Origin: Anarhynchus alexandrinus
Lineage: Eukaryota; Chordata; Aves; Charadriiformes; Charadriidae
Length of the DNA stretch: 64,000 nucleotides
NCBI GenBank assembly: GCA_008711295.1
Contig: VUYV01000190.1
Span: 643,267-707,266 of the forward strand
Direction of reading: 5' to 3'
Positions 13,501-26,600 of this stretch are shown here, one piece after another; within the stretch, counting starts at the first letter, position 1; every line of letters begins with the position of its first letter. The notes under the pieces were generated by a model that searched no databases, was not told where the DNA came from, and worked only from the letters and a program-made list of their open reading frames with translations. Both the position numbers and the translations under genes were made by a program.

Positions 13501-16500
13501 TGGTAGGGTTTCAGCAGGCTCTAAGCATTTCCAAGACCTTTAATTCCTGGAGTTTGTGACTCATCCTAACAGTAAGAGCGCAGATGGTAAACTGGGTCTT
13601 TTGTCTGACAGGTCCATTGGTGAGAGGAGGAGGTGGGGATGTATGTCTGTGGGTGGTGTTTGGCAGGACTTTGGGAGGGCGGTGATTGATCTGTGTCAGT
13701 CAAAACGGTGTTCAGCGGGAATTGATTTCTGTGCTGCAATGTTTGCACGTGGATGTTTGCACTCCACAACCCGGTGGAAGGAATGCCCCTGCCAGATCGT
13801 GAGAAAGGCAGGATTTATAGACAACCATGCTGGTTCTTGTGAGGGGGTGCAGAAACAACAGGCCAGCTCTGATGACAGCTCTCATCCTCTTTGCACGTTT
13901 CTTCATTTCAACTCTTCACAGCCCTCTTTGGTTTGATTCTGCAGCTGCAGAGATTTTCCGCTCGGTGGAACCAGCCTCCTGTGCTCTAGTTGGCCTAAGC
14001 TGGACAGAGGACAAGGCACTGATGACATCCACTGTTGTCACTGCAGCCAGCTCTGCCTCTGCTCCACGCCCTCAGCCCTTTCCCTACTCTCCAAGATTAT
14101 ATGGCCTAAGCTTTCAAATATAAATGGGAAATTTATGGCCTTAAAGGAGATGTCGCATATAATTTAACGCAGAAAAAAAATCCATAAATCTGCATTATAT
14201 GGTTGCTCATTACATTTAATAAGTTGAAACTGAAAATTCCTTGCGGTAGTGTCTGACTTACCTTAATACGTGGATATAGTGTTTATCATGATAGGACTCC
14301 AGACTTAAAGCATTCTTTCATTACTAATTAACCACACTGAAATTGCTTCAATATCTTAGCGCATCGACTGGAGGATATTATCCTTGCTATAGAATTGTAT
14401 AGAAAAGTTATAACTACTAATTAAATTGTATAGTACTCCTCCAAGAGGGATTTTTCCAGTACAGAATAATCACTGTGGGAAAATTCAAGGGATGTAATAT
14501 AGCACACATCAAACCAGTGAAAATGTAAGACACAAAAAAATTCTCCAGAGCACTGGTTCCAACACAAATTTGCCCATGAAAATGTCTGTGACTAAATCTA
14601 TTTGGGTAATTCCATTCAAAGGGCACTGATTTTACATAATTCTGTATTCATGGACATACATTTTAGAAGGACTTGGACTTTAGGATTGTTCTCAGTCGTA
14701 TTTCTCTTAATAAGTATTGAAAACTACAGAGGCTTTGATGTGCTTACTTTATTGTTTATAACTGATTTAAAACCCCAAGCATTAAGCAAGAAAGCTTTCT
14801 CCTCTATGTTATGATTTTGAGTCTCTGGGAAGACTAATGAGGACTGTTTGGCTATTTTGTAAAAAACACTCTAATTGATTAAATACATTCCTCCTTCCCA
14901 ATTAAAAATTACAAAAAAAGGGAGTTTGCGACTCTGAGCCAAGTTCATTGATGTATAGAGCATAGCTAATATCAGTCATTATTAAGGTCCTGATTGTACT
15001 GTGTGTTTTCTCACAAACACGATTATAGCAAGCTAATTTGCATTGCTAAACAAGTGCTAAAAATATCAAAACATTTTTCCCTGCTGGCCAGAGAGTAGTT
15101 GATCCAATCATTAAAATACAGATAAACAGAAGTAACTACTCTGATGGAAGCAAAGATGATTAAGCACAATATGCGTAGGAAATTAGTTATTTAACTACTA
15201 GTATGCTCTCCAGAAGAAGATCCGCAAAGCTCTTGTTTAAAAATCACCCCAATCTATCATGGAGGTTTTTGCCTGGCACCAGAAGGATCTGTAAAAGCTT
15301 TACATTATTCCTCATTCAAAATTTACCACTGGGCCTGTTGGCAGCATGTGCTAAGGGACTGAACTGCAACTGCTGTGTAGGAAAAAATAACGTCTGCTTT
15401 TCCTAGCAGGACTGATGACTTTGGCTCCAGCGGCTGCTATAAGTTGTTGCTCCTTTTGCTGTAGGAGAAGGCAGAGTCTGAGCAGCCCAGCGCTGCAAAC
15501 AGGTGGGCTCTTGCCCTCGCTCACTTCTTATTCAGAGCCTGCACAGGTGATCTTATTTAGCTATGGATGAAATCTGGGCCAGATATAGAAATAATGGGGA
15601 TTATTTGCAGGACGGTGGTTTGTTCCAGGTCTGCTCATGAGGCAGGTAGAGGTTCAAGAGGATACCTGTGGGTTTTTTTGATTAAATGCACTTTGAATAT
15701 CTCTTTGCTCTCCTACTCCCACCAAAACTGTTGATGTGCCTGTCCAAAACCTTTAAGCTTTTCCTATGTTGGCAGACACTTTTTTCATAGCAGAATTGTT
15801 GGCATAGCTACCCAACTGGAAAACAGAAAAATGCTTTGGGTCTTACTCAGTCAACCACAGTTCCTCAGTATGTCCCAAAACACCAATATTTAGGTTTAGT
15901 TTAAACTGTCAGAAATCAGTTTGAAATTGTGATCACATATTTCTGCAAGCAGAAAACATTTAAATGAATGGATGGATAGATGGATGGGTGCCTAATATTT
16001 CCTCTATTATATACTTTGATGTCATTTTGAATAGCCTGCCAAGATCTATAACCAACCTTCCCTCCCCCCACCCAAATCTACAGGAAAAACTTCTTGAAAT
16101 ATTTCATTAATCATTTTTGTCAAGACTACAGATGAAAGAAGCCATTTGTATTTTATGACAGTTGGTAATTAAACATTTACAGTACAGTGCCAATATTTAA
16201 TACACAATGTAGAAGGAGCAAACTGAACAGAAGGTAAATCTGGCAGAGTTTAACGTGGAGTGATGCTGTGGGAATGTGCATGTGTGATCAGAACTGTAAC
16301 ACCGCAGAGCAAGTGGCATTGCAATAAAATGTTGTAGCAGCAAACTGCTTTTCCAGCTGTGTTAGACTTCCTTCCCTCTTCCCTGGAACAGAAATGAGAA
16401 AAAATATTTTACCCTTGACATGACTTGGAGAAACCAGAGGAGACTTTGGGACTGAAGATCACTAGCTGCTTTTGCAAGGCAATAAAGCTGTATAGAATAA

Positions 16501-17264
16501 ATGAGTCCCAAGGAGTTTCTTTTGGTTTTATGGCTGCCCCGCTTTGTTTTTCCCTTCCATCTCACTGAGTATTTTGTAAAAACCTTCTATGTCTTATTTA
16601 GGTTGCCTTCCCTGTTTTCATTTCTGCTGGAAAGCAAGGCAATATTCATTGCAAGAGTCTGTTTTTGTGTAATTTCTTGGCCCTCTAATACCACATTTGC
16701 ACTGTGGATAAAAGCCATTTAAACAGCTCTTAATCCTGTTGAAGTGATCAGAAATGTTCCCATTTTTTCATAATGATAAGACTGCATCTCCACAAATTGT
16801 CTGTGCCATCACAAACAAGATTCATCCGACTAAATGTCAGTGCACAATGTGCATGTCCATGCCTGAGCTGTGTACACTGACGTTATACTCCATGGAGGCA
16901 GTGCTGAAGGGAGAACCATCTGCTGAAAGAGAGAATCAAGGCAAAGCAAGTGCGCCACATCCTAAAAGCATATGTTTTTGGTTTTTTTTTTTCTCTATTT
17001 TTGAGCCTGGATCTGGCTAACTCAGCTGCAGATGTGTACATTATTCTTACGTCTAAAACTAGGGGAGACAAGTCCCAAACAAACACTTCTCAGGCATATT
17101 CCCAGGCTGTGTGATTTTTCTTGTAGTACTTGTTCTGTCCTCCCAAAGCACATACTACACAGAATGACCTCTTTTCTTCTTCCTCTGCACCATTATTAGG
17201 GTCTCCCATGACAGGACAGTCCCTTACAGCTATTTCGGTCCAAAGGAAAGATGAACAAAGAATA
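4577..17264. other. Non-coding stretch with local GC and pyrimidine-rich blocks
   Basis: No gene supported. Notable content: a short (CA)n at 5599-5612; a CpG-richer block at 6330-6480; a strongly pyrimidine-rich strand at 8328-8690; a GGAT/GATG short tandem at 15966-15986. The longest plus frames (6308-6766, 152 codons; 13556-13936, 126 codons) have no recognisable domain and overlap open frames on other frames or strands, so I do not call them genes. Confidence 0.6.
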
Positions 17265-17450
17265 CAGGTTGCCCAGAGAGGTGGTAGATGTCCCATCCTG
17301 GAGACATTGAAGGTCAGGTTGGATGGGGCTCTGAGCAACCTGATTTGGTTGGAGATGTCCCTGCTCATTGCAGGGGGGTTGTACTAGATGGCCTTTAAAG
17401 GTCCCTTCCAACCCAAACTATCCTATGATTCTATCATTCTATGGTTCTAT
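17265..17450 (+). mobile_element. CR1 LINE 3' end, truncated
   Basis: Plus-oriented chicken-repeat-1 3' end. It begins in the ORF2 C-terminal coding part (CAGGTTGCCCAGAGAGG, the QVAQR/RLPRE region), then the conserved CCCTGCTCATTGCAGGGGGG hairpin, GTCCCTTCCAACCCAAAC, and a tail of ATTCTATG-like octamers. It is 5' truncated as usual for CR1. ORF2 is damaged, so the copy is old. Confidence 0.93.
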
Positions 17451-17593
17451 ATTGGATCTCCACAGTATAGCTGAGGGTATTCTCTGACCTGTGTAAGAAG
17501 TAGACAAAGACAATTATATGGAGCATCAGGTTCATCTTGCAGTCAGTGGAAATGTCACAGACTCTGAAGAAAGATGATTGGTGCCATGATTTC

Positions 17594-17613
17594 TTTTTTT
17601 TTTTTTTTTTTTT
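17594..17613. repeat. Poly-T run (20)
   Basis: Uninterrupted T run after TTC. A minus-strand A tail or a simple homopolymer; no attached retroelement body was recognised. Confidence 0.8.
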
Positions 17614-18590
17614 GCAAGCAGTAGAGTTGTTTGAGAAATGATTGTGTGGCAACAAGCGTGAAATTAAAGTGTCTGAGTGAGCTCGCATTCATGCACGATA
17701 CTTTGTACAAATGTATTTAAGTAGATGCCATCTATCGAATAAGCAGGCTTCTCTCAAAAGCAGCTCAGTAAAGCATTGGCAAAGACACCCAGCAGCAAAT
17801 GAGATCAGACTGCAAATGTTTGATAGAATCCTGATGCTAATTATATTCTATCTGCAGGATGTCCCCCTCCCCCAATTTTTAATACAGTCGCTCATGAACT
17901 TCTTACACTCTAAAGGCTGTGGATCTTCCCTTCTATAAACTTTTCGTTCTATAAACCCCGGCTTCTCGGTGGCTGTGCGAGCACCAGCAGGCGGTGCAGC
18001 CCGACAGCAGGAGCTCTCCAAAGCAGAGCGCTCTGCGATGCAGACCTGACACCCACACGAGGCACAGTTGGGGAAGTCTAATTTCAGCTTTGTTCTCACC
18101 TGTTCCTGTGGTCTACAGGCCCAAGGTTGGGCAGGTGGCACGAAGTGCTGCCTTGGAACACATCTGGTTTTGTATCATCCAAAAAGCATCTGATTTGGGT
18201 GCTGCGGTATGAACCAAAATGCAGCAGGGCTGTAAGGTTGAGGCATTAAATTCAGAAATGCCTTCCCAGCCTGAATTAAGGTGCCAGTAGAGTTGCATCT
18301 TATGTGGCTGATGTTGTACAAGATCACCCGCAATATCTCTTCTTGCTCAAAAGAACTGTAAGCATAGAAAAAAAGCAGATGTGCAATTGCCTTTTTCCCC
18401 CAAGTGTTTTTCCAATTGGAAAATTTTACATGTAAAATTTTAATAAATTCTTGGCCCTGCTTCTAAAAACTGCATGGCTCTAGTGTATATTACCTGATAC
18501 ATCATGGACCTGTAAGCATTTACTTATGACTAGTTCCATTAATTTCTGTAGGATTACTCACGTAAAAAAAACCCTTTAATTTCTTTCCAG

Positions 18591-18614
18591 GATCAAGATC
18601 CAGATCAAGATCCA
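18591..18614. repeat. 12-bp tandem duplication
   Basis: GATCAAGATCCA occurs twice head to tail, followed by a partial third copy (GGACC). Confidence 0.9.
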
Positions 18615-18730
18615 GGACCATAATGCATTTTGATTGGAACAGAACAATAGGCATTTCCAGAAATTATGTGAAACTTTATCCACTTTGGTCCTTCCCAACA
18701 GAAACCAATATTAAGGAAAAAAAAAAAAAA

Positions 18731-18758
18731 TCATTATAAGAAGGTCATTATAAGAAGG
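18731..18758. repeat. 14-bp tandem duplication beside an A run
   Basis: TCATTATAAGAAGG occurs twice in tandem directly behind an A-rich run (18715-18730). Slippage is the likely origin. Confidence 0.9.
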
Positions 18759-21700
18759 GATGGGCAGTTTATTCTGGGCAATGAAATCTGTCCTCTCATG
18801 ACCAGAGGAACTCTGCTTCTTTGCATGATCCTATGATTATTTCAGTCTGTGCCCAAATTAACCAAGTAGACCAACACCATGCTCATGACAGATGTAAAAT
18901 TTTTACCTTAGTACATTTATAAACTGTTCTGTCGTTGATAGGAACACCATATCATTTCATGGAGCAATAAAAATCTGTATTTTATGAAAAATTTGTGACA
19001 AAAATTACATATAATGTGAAAGCAAATTTTAAAATAGATTCAATTACAAAGAATTTTTTTGTAAAAGACAGAATGGAAACAATACAGTAAAAATAGATTA
19101 TTACAAATAAAATGTCTTTCACTTCCAAAAGCTGAACTTATTTGTTTTAAAAAGTTGAAATGAAATTTACTTACGGAAGATAACCCTTAAAATTAAAAGC
19201 ACAATAGGACAGAACAAGCATGCATTTATTATCAAAATGTGGATGTACAAGTTGTAGAATACCATAAATGTTTAGAATTGTGGGTGTAGCTTGAAAAAAA
19301 AAGGTTTTCATGTCAGCATTACTTTGGATAAAGTATGTTTCTTTCTATTCGAGATGGCTCTCATCCAGAATAGATCCATGAAAACAGAGACACATGGAAC
19401 TTCTTCACACTTTATAACACCTAAATATGGATCTGAGCGAACGCTTAATGTTTTTAGCTCTCCTTACTAAGCTGCTTTTCAACTCTGGCTCAGTCGGCCT
19501 ATTGTTCCAAACAAAAAGGTCTGTCTTTGTCATGGTTATCATACACTAGTAATGTGTCTGATCCTGCATCCACTAAAGTCACTAGCAAAACTTTGACTTG
19601 GCCAAGGTCACATCTTTTACTACAAAGCAGAATGCATGAAGTTAAAGAACAATGTGAATACGTTCACGCTGCAACTTTTCCAATGGGCTTCAGGTATTTA
19701 AATGAAATTATTCAGTGTTTGGCCTATTTGACACTACATTCACGTATTTACATCATATACATCTGTTATAAACTCAACAACAGGTGCTCAGAAACAGCTG
19801 TGTCCAGCAGTTTCACAAAATTCCAAATTGGACCATTTTAATTAACGGAGACAGAGAGGGTAACGTAAAGCCTTCAAGATAAAGCTGGCCCCAATATAAC
19901 TTTGTCTCTTGCAAGTAGCCAGAAACGTGGCAATCTTTGAGAGGCTGCCGAATGAATTGTTTCAAGTTTTCTTCCAGGATTTTGAAAAGGAAAGTCACAC
20001 TTACTTATAAAACTGTATTTTGTTGCTGATGGTAATTTTTCCAGTGGCAGAGTCAAAAGAAGAACAGGGTCATACATGGTAAGTATCGGCCGGTGTGCTC
20101 TGTGGGTTTGTCCTTGGCTGGGGATCCTGCTTTTGGAGGAGCTAAATGTCCCGGGATCCGAGGGACGACGATGAAGGCATGTGCAGAGAGGACCTTTCCT
20201 TGCCCTGCCAGGGTGGAGGCGTGCGCGGGGCCGTGGCTCACTAGCTGCTGCAGCCTCTCGTGCAGCCGTGTCCCAGTAAATTGTTGTTCCGTCCATCCTG
20301 GAGTTTCTCATGGCTCTGAAGGGATGCTCTGCTGTCCATGCTGGAAGTCTGGCCGCTTTGATCCTGCTGTCTTCTTAATCTGCCAAATGTTAAGAACATT
20401 GATACAGCTATCAGGTGCAGACAATTGTACCAGAAAGACAGCTGTTGCCTGCATATAAAGTAGATTCCTGCACCATTCTATCTCTATTACCTCCTTGAGA
20501 TGCCATTTCTTCTAAACACTGATGATTGCTTCCTCCTAGGTATGTACGCTTGGGTCTTGGTCAAACACTGCTCCCATTAAAACCTATCATCAATAGTCAG
20601 CAGAGGAAAGTGCTTTCTCTGGCTCTAGCACCTCTGCTCAGACTGTAACTTGACAAAACCTCCAGGTAGCTCAAGGCTGATGAGATTTACGGACTGGCCA
20701 CACAACAGCAGTGAGCAGCTGCTCCCCTCTGCTGTCCTACAAATTTATCAGTAACCTCCAACAGCACAAGAGAAAAAAAACATGAGCTAAAAGTATATTC
20801 AGTATTCCTCTTGTTATTCATTCATATGTTGTCAAAGCCTCCTAGGTACTTTCAAGGAACAACAACAACAAAATCCTATGCTATTTAAAGGCTGTAAAGT
20901 CATCTTATTTTGACATCGTTTTCTAGAGAACAGCAACAGCCCTAACAGCACCTGCAGTCCTCACCAATCATTTCATCACCAAGCTTCTCAGCATTTCTGT
21001 CCAACACCGGTATCAACTTCTATGATTTTACTGTCATTTGTGTAATATTCAGTGTTTTTCTCCAAACACAGACACAGTGTAAGTACTTTCAAGAAGGGTG
21101 TAAAGATTCATGGGGAAGCTATGAAGTAGAGACCAATTTTTTTTTGAAAACACGAACAGCTGCTGTTTTGGAGGAATTTTTCTCTAACTGTTTGTTTTCT
21201 TAAATGAGAAACAGCTGTTGATGTATTCTTGACAAAGGCACCAAGAGTTGGCATCAGAGGCACTATGGAAGAAGCTCTTTTTTACGGTGATTATAAGTGA
21301 TATATATGATATACTGCAAAAAAACTTTGCAAGTGATATTGAATATGTAACAAATACTCAATAATGGAAAAGCATTCAAAAATGAAATGTAAAGGGACAG
21401 TTTAAAAGGGTAAAATACTTCCAGGTAGCATAAAGACTATAGAGACACCATACTGAAGACTCAGAAGAGAAGGTGAAAGGACATGAAATAGCTGTCATAG
21501 ATAAGCAGAGGAATAAAGGAGGTTATTTAAAGCAAAAATAATGAAAACATTGTCCAAATAGGTTAAATTTAGAAGAGCACAAACACTGGCACATTAAATA
21601 AAAAACTTTAAGACAGACTGAAAAAACAGATTAGAGGAACAAATTGCTAAAAGCATTTACCCTCACAGTAATTTTTTCAAGTGCACCAGAAATAGGAAGG

Positions 21701-22029
21701 CTACCAGTGTGTCTACAGGCCAATGGAGGACTGAGATATTAGAGGAGAGTCCAAAAAATATGAAGTCTCTCACTGAAAAGCCAAAGAATTATCTTCACCA
21801 ATGTCCACGACAAACGAACTTAGGGACATTCCTTTCTTTATGAGAAATTTGTCCTTCATTTCCAGTTAAACCATCAGTCAAACAGCTTTAGAACCAGTCA
21901 TTCAAATGAATGTTGACAAATCATCAAGACAGTGAATTTTCACCCAAGGGCTCTAAGAAAATTAAAATTCATAATTTGTACACAGCTGAATGGAGTTTGG
22001 AACTTACTGTTGAAACTGTCTTAGTATCA

Positions 22030-22112
22030 AGGAATGGAAGACAGCAAATGTGATGGCATATTTTTTTTAATAAGGGCTTCAAAAGAGATCCAGGGGAATA
22101 CCGTGAGAGTAA
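22030..22112 (+). mobile_element. Decayed CR1/L3-type LINE reverse-transcriptase fragment
   Basis: Translation from 22035 reads WKTANVMAYFF, and after a stop and a small frame slip KGFKRDPGEYR. This is the reverse-transcriptase block W-x-x-A-x-V-x-P-x-F-K-K-G-x-K-x-D-P-x-N-Y-R-P of CR1/L3-clade LINEs. Frame breaks and lost residues show an old, dead copy. Flanks from about 21960 to 22440 may belong to the same element but are too diverged to align by eye. Confidence 0.7.
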
Positions 22113-23244
22113 TTGAATCAAAGTCTTGAACTATCTTAGGGCCCTTATGAGACTAAGGTATTTGTAGGCATCAACAGAAAAGGCTACAAAGCTTGGAAAT
22201 TCATGTTGCAAACAGTGGGTTGCAAACCTGTGCAAACGGCTAAATAGTGGAGTCAGACAAACTTTTGCTCTATGGAGATCTGAGAAATCATTACGTTCAT
22301 CTAAGAATTTGCTTAATATTTACTTGGTTCATAAAATGCTGAAAAAAAGGCATTTACTGTACTGCAAAAATTGATGGGGAAATAGGAAGTCTCTCAATAA
22401 CAGTACAAAGCAGGAAAACACCAATTTTATATTTTTCCAAACCTCTCAAACTGGCACAAAGGCAACATGTAAGGAGGACAGCGGGAAAGGAGAGAAATGA
22501 AGCCCATGCTGAGTTCAAAAGGTACCACTGACCAGGCTTGAACTCCTCGCTCTCTACAGAGGTGGTTTCTTTTGTTGATTTCCACTTATTTTCTTTTATC
22601 CTGTCCCTACTCTCCAGGTCTATTATTGAACCATAATTAGATTATGGGGTTTTGGAAGTGCTAAAGAAATACATTGTTTTAGCAGTGCCTCATTTTTATT
22701 CCCTTTTCAGACATTTTCTGTTTCCATATCTAGATTCACTACCCATATTTATCAAAATAAACACTAGGTTATTAAACTGATGATGTAGTAAAAATTTAAC
22801 TGTTATTTAAATGTTTAATAATTTATCAATCACTTTATTCAGTGATTAAAATTACATTAAAGACTTCACTATAAGGGGCTATAATGGGCATGCTAACACC
22901 TACCTACCCGTGTGCACTGGGGGCTGGGGAATTGGTCTAAGAATCAGGTGATGCTAATTCTGTTTCTACCTCTGTCACCCTTTGGGCAAATTACAGTCTT
23001 TTTCTGTGACTCAACTTCTCTCTTGACAAGTGGAGACAATGTAAGGGGGTAAAGCTGAGGGGGAATTATATTTGTCCAGAAATCTCACATAGTTTGGAGC
23101 TACTCATAAATCTAAGCTGGATAATTTGTGGCTAAGAAATAGAAACAAAAAGAGAATCGAAGCCATGCCTGGACTGATGAAAGCTTGTGTTCTTATCAAA
23201 CCCATGCCCGCAGGAGATTTTCCTGGATAAACTGGTGACAGAGC
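22113..23244. other. Non-coding, possibly more decayed LINE sequence
   Basis: No gene. The left part may continue the old LINE fragment; the rest is AT-rich unique-looking DNA. Confidence 0.5.
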
Positions 23245-23673
23245 ATGTATAGGCTCATACTTGCAGCTCTCGGTTGGGCAAAGCGAGGGCTGTTCAGCCA
23301 GGAGAAGAGAAGGCTCCGGGGAGATCTTATTGCGGCCTTCCGGTACCTAAAGGGGGCCTACAGGAGAGCTGGGGAAGGACTTTTTACTAGGGCATGTAGT
23401 GATAGGACAAGGGGGAATGGCTTCAAACTGGAAGAGGGCAGGTTTAGATTGAACATTAGGAAGAAGTTTTTCACTTTGAGGGTGGTGAGGCACTGGAACA
23501 GGTTGCCCAGAGAGGTTGTTGAGGCCCCATCCCTGGAGGTGTTCAAGGCCAGGCTGGACGTGGCCTTGGGCAACCTGGTCTAGTGGGAGGTGTCCCTGCC
23601 TATGGCAGGGGGGTTGGAACTCGATGATCTTCAAGGTCCTTTCCAACCTAAACCATTCTATGATTCTATGATA
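23245..23673 (+). mobile_element. CR1 LINE 3' end with open ORF2 C-terminus
   Basis: Plus-oriented CR1 from roughly 23286 to the octamer tail TTCTATGATTCTATGATA. An open frame of 112 codons (23245-23583) carries the ORF2 C-terminal signature: [18 protein letters not shown], then [37 protein letters not shown], and an end in LGNLV. The stop and the 3' UTR with CCCTGCCTATGGCAGGGGGG follow. The first roughly 13 codons precede the CR1 match and are flank. It is better preserved than the copy at 17265, so younger, but lacks reverse transcriptase and endonuclease and cannot move by itself. Confidence 0.95.
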
Positions 23674-26600
23674 AAGGGTGCAATGAGCAGGAAGGTGCCA
23701 AGCAACGTGGGACTTTGCTTGTAGTTGCCCATCAGATGTCGTGGCAGCTGCTGCCAAGAACGGTGGAAGCTGAGAGCTTTGTGCCTCTAAGTACTGCTCT
23801 GTGCCTCACATGCCTGAACGAAACGAGGAATTAGAGTCTGGCATCTGTGATGATTAAGAAAAGAAGATAGCATATATAATCAAGCAAAATGTAATTATAC
23901 TACGTGTGTAATTATGCATATACTCATTATTGAATATATAAAAATACAAAAGTAGAGCAGACTGGCTAAAGGCTAGCATGGAAAATGTAATACTGAAGCA
24001 AAAAAGACTGCTACAACTATGGCAGGCCAGAGTGAAAATCACAAACATCTAATGAAACCCAGCAGCAAACTTGGGGACCACCAGGGAAGAGCTTACAGCT
24101 CGACTTTGTTCACCAGATGAAGAAAAATATTGAAAGTTTGTCTTTAGGGTGCTTAGTAGGCTAAGTTCAATGAAAAAGAATGAAAAGTTGCAGATTCAAC
24201 ATGACTGTCAAAATTTCAGATTTGCTAAGAGACTAAAGCTTCCTCCAAACCACTGCAATTTCAGCAAAAACAAAATAAGGCAGCTGGCCTGTATTTCGAT
24301 CTAGCTCCAAACTGCAAACAGGCTCAGGTCAAGACCTAAACAAATGTCATGACAGCAGCTGTGTGTGCACAAGCAGCCTCTTCAGTTTAAATGTTGGACA
24401 GTTGCAGAAGTGAAATTTCCCTCTTGTTCGTGCATTCTTGATTCCTTGGTGCCACAGCTGGAGCACTTTTCTGTCAGATGTTCTCAGCTTTTCAAACACA
24501 TGGGTACCTTGACGCAGTTCCTGCAATCATGGCAAAATAAATGCAGTCTGGGCCATTCTGTTTAAAAATGGCACTAGTGAAATAAATCATTTGTAGGAAA
24601 CTGCTTTCCAGTGAACGGCTTATCTTGCCTTTAAGCTGATGCAGCTACAGGCTGTGATAACTCGATAAACGCCCAGGGAGAATGAATGGCTTGATGGGGA
24701 CTTAGTCGTGGATCTGAACCAGGTAGCTGTTCCTTTGCTGACTGAGAATAAATGGTAAAATGGCCAGCTGCGGATGAAAAAAGTGAACAAGCGGTTCTAG
24801 TGGATAGTCATATGGAAAAAAACCCTGCAGGGAAAAGAGGGTGAAAATGAGTTTGAACAGTGTCTATTACATTTATTCCACGACAATACATGGAGTACAT
24901 GTACATTCTGCTCAAATACATAAGTAGTCTCAGAGGCAGTTACGCTGGGAATTAGGAGTGGTTCTGCTGAACCAACAAAGAGATAGGCTGAGTTTTCCTT
25001 CCCTTCACCACTGATCCATGCAAAATTGATAGTGTGTGACACTGAGCATTGAACAACCTCCTCTCCAGCAGCGAGGAAGAAAGAAGCTGTACCAACCACT
25101 GCAAGAATGCATCAAGAAAAGTAACAGCCTTCAGTCAAATCTTGGGCTTCATCAGTATTTCTGGTAAAGAGAAAGTGTCTGTGTGAGCTTTGGAAAGGTT
25201 TTTGAGATTCTTATTATCTTGATACTCAGATATTATAGTAGAGTTCCTGCAATATTGATTTCCAATGCTGGATCAGCATTCATCAGTGAAAGGGCATTCA
25301 AAGGACAGGGAAAAATTGTTGGCCAAAAAAACCCTATAGCAATATAGACCAGTGGCGTCAGGTTTACAAAATGTAGCTGCTCTGTCTGAGAGCTGTACGA
25401 GGCTGTCATGCTGCCTGTCGCTCCTCTCTGTTTGTTCTGGCCAGACAATACCTCGGTGCACGATAACACCTTTGTGCAGCCGAGGTACTCACCAATGCGT
25501 CTTGCCAGGCTGACTGTGTGAAACTGAAGCCTCAGAAACGTGAGATGTTTCAAATGGTGGGCGCACACTCAGCAGCCATCGAGGACAGAATTTCTACTGA
25601 CAAAAAGAGAATTCAAGCCAGGCAGAACTACCACTCTTCTGAGACTCCCACATCTAACAGGTCCTATAAGAGCTTTATGACAGAAAATTTGCAAGTGAGT
25701 TTGCCAGGGTTGCAAACCCAGTGGGTATGGAGGAAAGAAAGTGGTCTGAATGGGCAATGGAATTTACTTTTCCATTTCTAGATTTAACATTTTACCTTGG
25801 CCTATTGATATTTCAAACACTTTGCTGGAAAAAAGAGATACTTTTGCTTTTGGTTTGGGGAAAAGGTGGGCATAATAAGATGAGCTTTAGAAACTGAGGT
25901 TTTATTGCAGGGAAAAAGTTCTATTAATGAAAACATTTACATGCCTTGAAAGCAGCCCTGAGGAGTAGATAAATCTGCGGAATATTTATCCCAGTTATTC
26001 TTCACAAGGAAAGGTGTCTGAGGTCAGAACAGACCAGGCATGTCTATGCTAGCTTTTCAAATTCATGAATCCTGGGGGACAGCTTGCTAAATACTTAGAA
26101 ACCCACCTCAGTTCTATGATTTAGCAGCTACACATAAGTAATGCTGATGTCTTGTCCAGATGGCCTTGCTAGAAGGCTAATTATGAACACATCTAAATCG
26201 GGAGGAAAAAATAACTGATCTATCATGGGGAATGACTGTGCTCAGAAAGGAACTATTTCAGCTACATGTCTCTGTGCATGTCACTGTGGTTTGTCTACTG
26301 GAGCACAGATACAGAAGTTACAAGGGGAATTTCAGAAAACCAATAAAGACGCTTATGTCCAAATGCCATGTTTTTAGAATATCAGTTGATAAATATGGAC
26401 TCTTTGAAAGATAGTATTCTCTCAAAATGCTGCACTAAAATCTTTTCATTCTCAATAGAGAAGATCTATCAATGAAATTTTGTAAAGGAGTTAGAAAAAG
26501 CCAGAAGGTAACTAACATAGGCATTGTTTTGTTATATCCTGGTCATAGAAAATAGAAATGTGGAAGTTATGCCATATAACTAAAATTGCTGGGTATGCTA

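Larger units (their letters stand above)
17614..22029. other. Non-coding stretch with small tandem duplications and a CpG cluster
   Basis: No gene supported. Contains two short tandem duplications (18591-18614, 18731-18758) and a CpG-rich block at about 20085-20300 in otherwise CpG-poor DNA. The minus frame 19874-20311 (145 codons) and the plus frame 20093-20458 overlap each other across the CpG block, which is why both stay open. Neither shows a known domain. Confidence 0.55.

Noticed and set aside
13556..13936. 126-codon plus-strand open frame
   Set aside because: Composition is ordinary, minus-strand frames overlap it, and it has no known motif.
17848..18141. Cys-rich minus frame considered as the missing STK32B last exon (acceptor-like CCACAG before GAACAG)
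   Set aside because: In the required phase it gives only two residues before a stop, and in the open frame it does not resemble the STK32B tail.
19874..20311. 145-codon minus frame and overlapping 121-codon plus frame
   Set aside because: Both are explained by the CpG-rich block. Neither has a motif or splice support.
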